Translations under genes and position numbers: made by a program
In this document: piece after piece, positions 51,253 to 62,500 of the stretch
Numbering within the stretch: the stretch's first letter is position 1
Layout of the letters: each line of letters begins with the position of its first letter
NCBI GenBank assembly: GCA_964418255.1
Contig: CAYQKV010000006.1
Location: forward strand, 62,001-126,000
Length of the DNA stretch: 64,000 nt
Reading direction: 5' to 3'
From: CAG-1782 sp964418255
Lineage (GTDB): Bacteria; Bacillota; Clostridia; Christensenellales; DTU072
The notes under the pieces: generated by a model
The model's input: the letters and a program-made list of their open reading frames with translations, nothing else
Told to the model about the DNA's origin: nothing
The model's database searches: none

Positions 51253-52881
51253 TTAGTACATATCTCCCATTCCCCCTGCCCCGGGCATTGCGGGAGCCGC
51301 GGGTTCGGGAATGTCCGCGACCAACGCTTCGGTTGTGAGAAGGGTAGCCGCTACGCTCGCCGCGTTTTCCAGCGCGGAACGCGTGACTTTCGTCGGGTCG
51401 AGTATGCCCGCTTTAAGCATATCGCAGTATTCGTCTTTGGACGCGTCGTAGCCGTAGTTCGCTTTTCTCGCTTTTACTATGGTATTTACTACCACGCCGC
51501 CGTCTACGCCCGCGTTCGTCGCTATCTGTCTGATAGGAGCTTCCAACGCTTTGATTACGATATTCGCGCCCGTTTTTTCGTCTCCGTCGAGTTTGTTCGC
51601 ATACGCTTTAACCGCGTTCTGAATGCTCAAAAGCGCAATTCCGCCGCCGGGCACTACGCCTTCTTCTACGGCAGCTCTTGTGGCGGAAAGGGCATCCTCA
51701 ATGCGGAGTTTGGTATCCTTCATTTCCACTTCGGTAGCTGCGCCTACGTCGATTACCGCGACGCCTCCCGAGAGTTTCGCAAGACGTTCTTGAAGTTTTT
51801 CTTTGTCGTAGCTCGAAGTGCTTACGCTGAGTTCGGATTTAATCTGGTTTACTCTTGCGTTGATTGCGTCTTTGTCGCCCATACCGTCTACGATGGTGGT
51901 GTAGTCTTTGCTCACTTTTACGAGTTTTGCGCGACCGAGAGAGGCGAGGGTGGCGTCTTTAAGTTCCATACCCATTTCTTCGCTTATCAGCGTGCCGCCG
52001 GTGAGAGCCGCGATGTCCGCGAGCATAGCTTTGCGACGGTCTCCGAACGCGGGAGCTTTTACCGCCACGCAGTTTATCACGCCCTTAATCTTGTTGACTA
52101 CGAGAGCGGCGAGAGCTTCGGTTTCGTAATCTTCGGCGATGATGAGAAGTTTGAGCCCGTTCTGCATCACTTGTTCGAGGACGGGGATAATTTCCTGAAT
52201 GGTCGTGATTTTCTTGTCGGTGATGAGGATGACGGGGTTTTCCATTTCCGCTTCCATCTTGTCGGTGTTGGTCACCATATAGGGGCTTGCGTAGCCTCTG
52301 TCGAACTGCATACCTTCGACTACGGTAAGACTGGTCTGCGCGGTTTTGCTTTCCGCAACGGTAATAACGCCGTCTTTCCCAACTTTTTCCATAGCGTCGC
52401 TGATGAGAGAACCGATTTTTTCGTCTCCCGCGGAAATGCTCGCAACGCTTGCGATTTCACTCTTTTCGGAAACTTCTTTGCTGATTTTTTTCAGTTCGGC
52501 AACCGCCGCTTCGCTCGTTTTCAGTATGCCTTTGCGAAGTTCCATCGGATTGGCGCCCGCCGCTACGTTTTTCAGTCCCTCTTTGATTATCGCTTGCGCG
52601 AGAACGGAAGCCGTCGTCGTGCCGTCGCCCGCTACGTCGTTGGTCTTCGTGCTTACTTCTTTTATAAGCTGCGCGCCCATATTTTCAAACGGGTCTTTAA
52701 GGTCTATTTCTTTCGCTATCGTCACGCCGTCGTTGGTGATAAGCGGACTGCCGTATTTCTTTTCGAGAACAACGTTGCGTCCTTTCGGTCCGAGAGTAAG
52801 TTTTACCGTGTCCGCAAGCGTGTTTACGCCCGCTTCGAGCGCTTTTCTCGCGTCTTCGGCATATTTGAATTGTTTAGCCAT
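51253..52881 (-). CDS. groL: Chaperonin GroEL
   Basis: ATP-driven folding chamber subunit, 542 residues. DGTTTASVLAQAI, with the catalytic-type Asp, and GRNVVLEKKYGSPLITNDGVTIAKEI are signatures. The C-terminal tail MPGAGGMGDMY is the usual Gly-Met repeat, short here. AGGAGG precedes the ATG. It is cotranscribed with groS 18 bases upstream, under a CIRCE-type operator. Its stop codon is followed after seven bases by an array of three structured repeats on the same strand. Confidence 0.98.
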   Translation of the reverse strand: MAKQFKYAEDARKALEAGVNTLADTVKLTLGPKGRNVVLEKKYGSPLITNDGVTIAKEIDLKDPFENMGAQLIKEVSTKTNDVAGDGTTTASVLAQAIIKEGLKNVAAGANPMELRKGILKTSEAAVAELKKISKEVSEKSEIASVASISAGDEKIGSLISDAMEKVGKDGVITVAESKTAQTSLTVVEGMQFDRGYASPYMVTNTDKMEAEMENPVILITDKKITTIQEIIPVLEQVMQNGLKLLIIAEDYETEALAALVVNKIKGVINCVAVKAPAFGDRRKAMLADIAALTGGTLISEEMGMELKDATLASLGRAKLVKVSKDYTTIVDGMGDKDAINARVNQIKSELSVSTSSYDKEKLQERLAKLSGGVAVIDVGAATEVEMKDTKLRIEDALSATRAAVEEGVVPGGGIALLSIQNAVKAYANKLDGDEKTGANIVIKALEAPIRQIATNAGVDGGVVVNTIVKARKANYGYDASKDEYCDMLKAGILDPTKVTRSALENAASVAATLLTTEALVADIPEPAAPAMPGAGGMGDMY

Positions 52882-52899
52882 AATTTTGTACCTCCTGTT

Positions 52900-53184
52900 T
52901 TACAGAACTATCGCCAAAATATCGCTTTGGCGTATTATCGTTACGTTTCCGTCGGGAAGTTTGAAATCCGTTCCCGCATACTTCGAGTAAAGAATTTTGT
53001 CGCCTTCCTTTACTTCCATCTTGATTTCTTTACCGTCTACGATTCCTCCCGGTCCGACCGCGATAACCGTAGCCATTACGGGTTTCTCTTTCGCGTTGCC
53101 CGTAAGTATGATTCCGCCGGGCGAAGTCTCTTTCAGCTCTTCCTGTCTGATTACAACCTTGTCGAATAATGGTTTTAACGTCAT
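52900..53184 (-). CDS. groS: Co-chaperonin GroES
   Basis: 94 residues forming the lid of the GroEL chamber. Starts TLKPLFDKVVIRQEELKE, with mobile-loop region TSPGGIILTGNAKEKP, then GDKILYSKYAGTDFKLPDG and the C-terminal DILAIV. AGGAGG precedes the ATG. First gene of the groES-groEL operon. Confidence 0.97.
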   Translation of the reverse strand: MTLKPLFDKVVIRQEELKETSPGGIILTGNAKEKPVMATVIAVGPGGIVDGKEIKMEVKEGDKILYSKYAGTDFKLPDGNVTIIRQSDILAIVL

Positions 53185-53226
53185 TTTTCAACTGCCTCCT
53201 ATTTGAATTTTTTTCTTTGTCTCTTT

Positions 53227-53253
53227 TTAGCAGTTAAGCGCATCGACTGCTAA
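53227..53253 (-). promoter_or_regulatory. CIRCE-type HrcA operator
   Basis: TTAGCAGTT, nine bases, GACTGCTAA. The usual CIRCE is TTAGCACTC-N9-GAGTGCTAA, so both arms carry matching changes (CAGT/ACTG for CACTC/GAGTG). It lies between the promoter and groES, as expected for heat-shock repression by HrcA. Confidence 0.85.
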
Positions 53254-53261
53254 CTAAGGTT

Positions 53262-53291
53262 ATTATAGCACCGCGCTTTCTGTTTTATCAA
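53262..53291 (-). promoter_or_regulatory. Promoter of groES-groEL
   Basis: Minus strand TTGATA (53291-53286), 18-base spacer, TATAAT (53267-53262), upstream of the CIRCE-type operator. Confidence 0.8.
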
Positions 53292-53488
53292 GCGAATAAC
53301 GCAATATTTTTGCAAATAAAAATTTTTTTTGTCGAAAGTACGGAACGCTAATAATTACGTCCGTGGAAACGCGTTTTCCTAAATTCTTCGCCGAACTTTT
53401 CCGTTTGGTTAAAAAATGCGACGGGAACGGTGCGGAATAAAAGGATAACCGAGGCTCTTAAAAAACGCTTAACGTGCGCGTTTGCGCG
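53292..53488. other. Divergent intergenic region without identified features
   Basis: AT-rich near groES and more mixed towards the MBG gene. No gene, tRNA or strong hairpin seen. Confidence 0.6.
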
Positions 53489-53517
53489 TTGACAAGTAGA
53501 AATAAATGTTGTATATT
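53489..53517 (+). promoter_or_regulatory. Promoter of giant MBG-repeat gene
   Basis: Perfect TTGACA (53489-53494), 17-base spacer, TATATT (53512-53517). Confidence 0.75.
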
Positions 53518-53570
53518 ATTATAAACAATAATAGGGCGAATTATGCTCTTTTGACGGCGGAGGTTGTTTT

Positions 53571-56500
53571 ATGCGGACGGAAACGGCGGTAAAAATCAAA
53601 CGGGGCGCGGCGGTTGCGATTGTCGCGTTGCTTATTCTTGTCGGAATATGTTCCGCACTGTGTTCGTCCGGTAACGAAGACGCTTTCGCGACGGTTTTTT
53701 CCTCCGACCCGTCCGTTGCGAGCCAAACGATAAAAGTTACTTCCGATTCCGGAACCGTTGCGGACGAAGGCATTTACGATTCGAAAAAACACAGCACGCA
53801 AACTTACTATACGTCCTTTACCGGAGGACATTACGGCACTACGATAAAAACGGGACAGCCCTATATCCCCGTGGGCGCGGGCTATATCGCGACTTCTCCT
53901 TTGACCGCGGGGGATATGATTGTCACCGGTTGCAGCGAAAGCGATTTGCAACTCAAATTCTCGACCGCGGACGACGCGCTTATTATCTCGGACGCGCCGA
54001 CGGGAAGTAATTTGTATTTTACCTTCGCGCTCAGCGACGAACTCAGAAAAGTGCTCAAAGACAAAATGCTCGTCGTCACGGCTACGCCCTACGTCGTAAC
54101 CGCGGGGTCGAGTCTGGTAATAAGCCAGTTTAACGGAGCGAATATAACCGACGTGGACAGCGCGACGCTATCCCTTTCGATGTACAGAGGAACGGACGCG
54201 CCGACGTCCGAGCCCGACGAACCTTCCTCGGCTATACTGCGCCTTTCTTCAAACGATTATACGCAGCTTGCCGTCAAGGACGAAATAGTGGTCGGAAGCA
54301 GCAGCAATCTCACTCCCGTCGAATACGCCTCGGGCGCGTTTTTGCAGGTGGCTTTAAGTAACTGGATTAAAAACGGCGACGCGTTTACTATGGCGATAAA
54401 GGAAGTGGGCGTCCGCATAGGCGTTACGTACAACGCCTCCGTCGCAATCGCGACAAATTCTCAGAACGCACCCAGCAACGACCCCGACGATATAGGAAAA
54501 ATGACGACCTGTATAGTGCAGGGCGAGGACAGACATATCGACGCGCCGTCGACGTACGCCAAAAAAAGCGATAAGCTCGATATAAACCTCATTCTCAGAA
54601 GAGGAAGCGATAATATGCTTATCGATACGAGCGCATATACCGACGCCGAGCCCGCTTTGGCAAATTGTAAAGACGGCACTATGTTCAGACGGCTGTTTTT
54701 AGATAAAGACGACGAGTTTCTGATAAGCTGGCTGGTGACCGACGGTTCGATAGTGGACGGCTCGGCGATTGTGGACGAGACGAATAAATCGGGACAGGCG
54801 GTGCAGTTCGAGGTGGATACGGGCGGTCCGACGACGGGGTTGCTCGTGCTCGAACCCTCGATTTCTTACAGAAATCTCGATACGGGAGTTCTTACCAGAA
54901 TAACGAATACCAACAACGTTTCCGTTACGATTATAGTGGATTCGAGCGCGCCCAACGCGCCCGCAGTCGACGCTACGGGGAATTTTTATAAAAAATATCT
55001 GGACGAAGATACGGGTACGTACTTTACCAACGTGCAGAGTTCGTCTTCGAGCGAAGATTTGGACGAGGCGGGCAATTATATGCGACTGCTCGTAACCGGG
55101 GAAAGCAACGACAACAGACCGCTTTTGAGCGACGCTTCTCTCAATTTATACGGCGGGAGCAACGAAATAGTTTATTACAAAACCACTTATGTGGGCGAAA
55201 CCGTGCCGAGTACCATCGCGGAAAAGAATTCGGTGCCGTTCACGGGACCCGTTTTTGCGGAAACCGAGGAGAATTCGGGAGTTTATCAGGCGTACGAAGG
55301 AAGACTTACGCAGGATATGAAATACTACAAAATGGTGTGGCACAAGGACGCTGTCGCGGGAGACCCGATTAGAGCTGCGTATTACGTAAGAAACAATCAC
55401 GGACAGTACGTGCTTACTTCGGATAAAGATTTCGTAAGCGGAACGAAATATTATACCCTCGAAGAGTATAATTACGAAACCAGGGGCGAATTCACGGGAA
55501 TATACGCGAAAATTTATCCGGACAACGAGTGCGATTACGGCAATATTTACATCAATCTCGTTACGGGCACGACCGCGGACGGAAAACCGTTGCCGGTAAA
55601 AGCGGGCGTGTGGGCGTTGGAGTTCGTCACGTACGACCTCGTGGGAAAGAGCACGATGTGCGCGGCAAAATGCTTTTTGCGGGTGGATATAACCGATTAC
55701 GAATTCGAAGTGCAGTTTGCATTGGGAAGCGATTTCGAACAGACGGAAATCAGCCGCGATAACGTCACGATAAAAGTCGCGACCCTCGATAACGACGGGA
55801 ACGACCCCAAAGATTCCGCGTATACCGAAGCGGAAATGGACGACTCGGGAGACGTGCAGAAGAGCATCTTCCGTCTGCGCAGAGCGAACCGCGTTTCCGT
55901 AAGAGTGGAGTTCAAAACCAACGCTGCGTACAACGCATACGTTCTGACGAGATTTTCCGTGGGAAATATCGGTTTTTCCACGAGTAACTTTACTTACGTG
56001 GCGAGAAGAACCGACCTCGATTACGCGTTCGTAAACGTGACGGCGAACGGCGCGACGAAACGGGTTTATTATACGTTCGACGTGGACGCTTCGTTCTGTA
56101 TGGACGAAAGTTTGCGAAGAATGCAGTTTATTTTCAAACGGAATGCGGATATACAGGTCGCGAACGAACGGCAGACTTACGACGGAACGAGCAAAGAGGT
56201 GACAACGTCCGTACCCGCGTTGCAGAATATCGGACAAACGGCGAACGTCGTCACGAAATATTATACGGCGGAGATTTTCGAAGACGAATACCTGGTAAAA
56301 GCGGGCGACAACGATTCGAATATTCCCGTGGAAGCGGGCACTTACTACTATATGTCGGAAATACTCAATCACAATACGTATTACGGCAAAAAGACGGGAA
56401 CGCTTACGATAGAAAAGAGACAACCGTCCCTTACCACGGTGGCGGTTTCGGGAATAAATTACGGAGACGGACTGGGAAAAATCGACTTTAACGCGGACAA

Positions 56501-59500
56501 CAGAAACACCGCGGGACAGCAACAGCCCTCGAACGGCATTTACGCGATTGTTACAGAGGGCGGAAGGGAATATTTCCTGTCCACTATGTCTTCGGATAAA
56601 ATACCAGGTTATTACGAAATAGGTTTAATGAACAAAGAATCCCCCGAGTATCTCAACCCCAAAGCGGGGGATATAACGCTTACGATAAGATTTACCGCGG
56701 TGAAAGGAACGGTTGCGGGACAGGAAACCACGTATCTGTACGACGAAAACGGAAACTTTATTCCCGATGCAAACTACGAAATCGTCACTTGTCAGAGAAC
56801 GATTACCGTCGTGCACGACGATAAAGTTACGTTCGCGCTTAACGATGTTCAGGAAAACGGAAACGGCGTCGTAAAAGAAACCACAATGGCTTCGACCGCG
56901 GATACTACGACGGTGTATTACGTCGAATATACTTATACGGGCGCGAGAAGAACGGTGGAATATACCATCGTAAGCAGTTACGAAAAGGAAGAAGACGGGT
57001 CCGCCGCGCTCGATTTGAAACCGTACGCAAGCATAGCGTATGCGCCCGCCGATTCGATTACCCTTACGCAAAGACAGATAGCCGCGCTTAGGTACGCCGA
57101 CGTCGCGCCGAGCGACGCGGGAATTTACGCGGTAAGAATAAGGCTCGACGAAAGCCGTTGCAATTACAGCAAGGATATTTACACGTATATCGTTATAAAC
57201 AAAATCGCGCTCAGCGTGAGTATCGAAGCGAGCGACGCGATTTTCGATTATCAGTACGAAAGCGTGCCCACCGTAAACGTGAGATACGGAATAACCGATT
57301 ACAATAACGTCGTCGAAGGATTTATCTACGATTATTTCTATTACGAAAGCGGAAAAACGCTCGACGAACTCACCGACGAAAACAACAGGGTAAGGGCGGA
57401 AGACCTGAGGACGGAGACGGGCAACCCCGTTACCGCGGGATATTACTACCTCAAAGTCACCATCGACGACCCGAACTACGAAGGAACGGGATACGTAAGA
57501 TACGGAGTCAAACCGGTAGACAACGGAAACGCAAGGTTCAGAGCTTCTTGGCCGAACGTAAACGGAAGTCAGATGAACCCGCAGTACAACATCTCGTACG
57601 GGCAGCCGCTAAGGGAAATAGGTTTGGGGACGAGTATGACTTTCTCGTATCCTTACAGAACGTTTGCAAGTACGGGAACGACTACGACAACGACGAGAAA
57701 CGTCGCGGGTAAAGTGTACGTCGTCACCGTCAAATACGCGGAATGGTTGGAAACGAACGAACTTACCGACAGCGAAGAAAACAGAAACGCATACCTCGAC
57801 GAAATGTTGAACGCGACGCCCGCGTACTCGGTGAACGCTTACGAATGGTTCTTGTGCTTCTCCGCGGAAACAGCCGGAGAAAACGGAGAGAGGATATTCG
57901 ATAAGAACTACGATTTTATTTACGAAGATACGGATATTTACGTCGGCAAAGCGGAAATAGACTGGACGAACGTAACCGTTTCCCCGATTACTTACGGAGA
58001 CACGGTTACCGAAGACGACGATTTGACGGTTTCTTACGACCTCGGAATACTGTATTCGGTCGCGGGAAGAACCCCCGACGACGGAGCGTATTACATAAGA
58101 AATACGAGATACGTCTATAAATACGTCGAAACCGAGTATACTTACGGACTGACAAACAACAAACCCAACGTGAGCGCGGCGGGTACGGTGAATATAGAAA
58201 TCAAAGCGACGTTCGTAAATAACGCGAATTTCGCCGCGGAATATATAGGAAGTAAAGAACTCGTCGTTAACAAAAAAGAACTTACCGTAACTTACAAAGG
58301 AAACGAGGGAGCAACCGCGAAAAAAACATATCGCGCGTTCGAAGAAACGGAGTTCTATGACGGACTTGAATTCAAAGGATATATCGGAGAAAATCTCCCG
58401 GCGGGACTCAGAAACGGAACGTTCGAATACATAAAAGACGGCGAAACCGTTTCCTTTGGAAACCTTACCGCGGGAGAGTATACCGTTAAGTTTACGTTAG
58501 AGCACGCAAACTATTCGGGGAACGCCGAATTCACGTTGAAAATAAGTAAGTCGAAACTCGACGTTACGACGAAACCCGAATTAAGAAGCGCGGATATAAA
58601 CGTCGTGTATAACGCAAACGTGCTGTCTTCGGTAGGATTTACCGGCGGCGGTTTCAGGGCGCAGGGCGGAGAAAGCGTCTCCTTTACCGCGGGCGCGTTC
58701 GCGGTGGCGGGAAGAATGGGCGTGTTCTCGTCTTCGGGCAGTATGACGATGACGGAAATAACGGAAAATACCGCGTTCGGAACGGCGGGCACGATAGTGA
58801 GAATTTATTTCGATTTCTTCCCGACGGACGAAACGAATTACGCGACGTTCGAAGGAACGGACGACAACGGCGGATATATCGACGTAACGGTGGGAAAAGC
58901 CGACGTAAGCGGAAGTATGAGAGTTTCGCTTAAACAAAATAAATTCGTCTATAAAGATATAATATGTACCGAAAACGACGTTATAGACAAGGCGATAAAT
59001 TACGAAACGACGAACGGGCTCGACCTTAACTGGCATATAGAAATCACCAACGCGAGGGGAGAAACGCCCGCGCTCGGAACTTACCTTAACGCGGGAGAAT
59101 ATACGGTAAAAGCGGTTATCGACGACGACAACTATCGGGGCGAGGCGAGTTGCGCGCTTGCGGTGGAGAAAAAAGACGCGTTTATTATGTTGAAAGAAAC
59201 TAACGGCTCGAAAATCGTGACGAAAAACGGAATAACCGGCGTCAAAAAACCGTACAGAGGAAACGCGCTCAATATAGACTTCGACGTGTACGAACTCGAC
59301 GGAAACGGACAATATGCGATAGTAAGAGAAGCGGCGTCGGTCGCGTTTTACAGCGACGGAGTGAGACTGAGTTCGGCGCCGTCCAAAATCGGACATTATA
59401 CAGCGGAAATTTCTATGGCGACGAGCGTAAACTACTCGCTTTGCGACGTCGAAACAGGAGAGAGAATAAACAACCTCGCGTCCTTCCTTACGATAAGCGT

Positions 59501-62500
59501 GGATTTAAGCGCGATGGAATTGTTCAATCTGGAACAGGTTTATACCGTGCAGAAAACCGTTACGGTGTTTATGGGCGGGAACGAAGCGACGTGCACCCTT
59601 TCTTACGAAAAAGACGGCGTTAGTTATAAAGAATTGCCGATAGACGCGGGAACGTACGATATTTACCTCAACTTCGCCGCGTACGAAAACAACGGATACG
59701 AGGACAAAATAAACGCGCTCGAAATCACCGACGAAAAGGGAGTTTCGAGAGGGTATAAACTGATTATCGACCGTTATTATACCGAGATAACCGCCCCGGA
59801 GACGGTTACGACGACGTATATCGGAGAGGAAATCGAAAGATTCACGCCGTACACTTCGCCGTACGGGCTTGCGCTCGAATATTACTATAAGGGCGAAAAC
59901 GACGTCGATTATACGCTGTCCACCCTCGCGGGACTGGGCGCGCTCGACGCGGGAGAATACGAAATAAGAATACTTATTTCCGACAAAAACTACCGCGGAG
60001 AAAAGAGAATTATATATACGGTAAATAAAGCGAGACTGACGGAAAGAAATACGCCGTCGTTCGGAGAGTACGAATACAATACGGAAATATCTCCCGAATA
60101 CACGGGCGGCGGTAGTTTCGTGTTCGGAGCGACGGAAGCGACGGGCGAATTCGTCGTGCCCGTGGACGGAATACGCACGCTTGCCGTGGGAGAACACACC
60201 GTGACGTACCGCTTCATTCCCGACAGCGAAAACTTTATGATTGCGACGGGCTCGGTGCGCCTCACCGTGGTAAAACAGACGCTCGGGCAGGACTTTATTT
60301 CTCTCGGAACAAACGGCAATCTGCTCGAAGAAAGCGATTATGCGGTTGAATACAAGAACGAAAGATATAGCTTGAAAGTAAACTACGACCAGTCGAAAAT
60401 TTACGGATATCCGCAGGAAAACGGAGATTTCACCGTAAATTTGAGATATACCGCGAACGGAACGCAACAAAGCCCCGTCGCGATAGGAACGTATACGGTC
60501 ACGGCGGAAGTTTCTTCGAAAAACTATGCTTGCGTGAAAACGTGGGAGTACAAACTGGTAATAACCACGGGCACGCCGAAAATAGTCAACTTGCCGCAGG
60601 CGACGAGAGTTTTCGCAATCGGAGAAACGGTGACGGGCGCGGACTTTACGGGCGGCAAAGCGATTATCGATTCGGACGCGGGCACGGAAATTTTCGGAAC
60701 GTTCACCCTTAACGGAACCGCGGTGCTTACAAGCGCGAACACCAACCGCTTCTCGATGACGTTTACCCCCACCGATACCGATAACTTCAAGAGCGTCAAT
60801 TTGCAGGTTACCGCGCTTGTAGTTGGAAGAGACCCGATGAAAACAAACGGAGTGCTTCCCGTCGACGGAAAGACGGTAAACGGCGAAGAATGGACGGAAA
60901 AAACCTTCTTCCCGACCTTCCTGCCGACAGGGGAAAGCGACCTTATAGAAGGAACGCACGAAGGATATTGCGGTGCGAAAATAGCAATCAGACCGAAATC
61001 GGGCGAAACATCGGCGGAATACGGCGCGGCGATAGGCGCGTTCGAAGTGGTTTTCGTATGCGCGCACGACGGGTGCGAACATTGTAAAAACGCGGTGGAC
61101 AGGCTTAACGACTTCGGAACGCTCGCGTTCGAAAAAAATGTCGAATACGTTCCGTCGGTAGGGGAGAAAATTGCCGTAACCTATAAAATCAGAGTGGAAG
61201 ACGTGGAAAACGCCGCGATATACAACAATATGTACGGATACGTTTCCACGGACGATATTATAGTGAGAAAACGTTTGAACGAGGCAAATTCCGACTTCGA
61301 AATCATTAAACTCGCGGGAGAAAGAGGTTACGTCGTCACCGTGTACGACAAAGCGGGAACGAGAACGGCGTTTATCGCATCGGTCGACGGAAAAATCACC
61401 GCGGGCGGAGCGTTCAGAACGAACGACGTCTCGGATATAACGGTAAACGTAACCTTTACCGGAAACACCGCTTACGCGCAGGCGGAAACCGCGAATTACA
61501 TAATCTCGGAAATAAGCACGGAAGCAACCGAGTACGCGTTTATCGAAGAAGAAGACTTCGACGTCGAAGTGAATTCGAAAACGTACGACGGTAAACCCGT
61601 TACGGCGGAAGATATGGTTATAAGCGTAAGCAACAGCCACCTGCCGATTTCCGCGGACGCGTTTACTATGGAAATTTACGACGGAAACGGCAATGTCTCC
61701 GACGGGGCGGCAAAAGGCGCGTATACGGTCGTAATATACGTTAAGGATGACCGAAACAGGTATTACGGATTCCTCGAAACGCAGTTTTACGTCGCGGAAA
61801 GAGACGTAAGCGAGGAAATTTATCTCGTCAAAGGAAGCGAGACGGTCTCGGGTGAAACCGTGTATTACGACAGTTACGGTTCGGGTTCGCATACGATAAT
61901 TCTCGCGGGACTCGACGGGGCGGAACTTCCTGTAAGCGCGTACAGAACGGAAATCAAATTCGAAGCGGAAAACGACGACAGATACTCGTCGGTAGGATTG
62001 CTCGGAGCGGGATTATATACGGTTAAAGTAACCGTCGCGACGGCGGATTACCGCGGAGAAAAAGTGTTCTTGTACAGGGTGGACCCGCAGAGAATAACGA
62101 TGGTGCTTGCCGAAACGACGTATGCTGTCGAATACGGAAGCAGCGAACACAATTCTTTTGCAATCGCGCCCGCGTTCAGAACGGAAACGGGAGAAAACTT
62201 CACGTTCGAAGGGCGCGGAGGTTATACCGTCTCCTACTATTCCGCAGGGTATCCGAAACAGACGACCGCGCCTCTTAACGCGGGAGAATATACGATTATA
62301 GTCGAAGCCGTCGGAGCGAATTACCGTATAGTAAACGGCACGGCGCAGTACACAATCAGACCGAGAACTACGAGAATAGCCACCCCGCCCACCCCCTTAG
62401 CCGTGGACGAAAGAGGAAACAACCTCGTTTACGGACAGAAACTTTCCTTGCTGGGACTGAGAACGGATTCCGCGGAAGTCACCGATTCTTCGGGCAACGT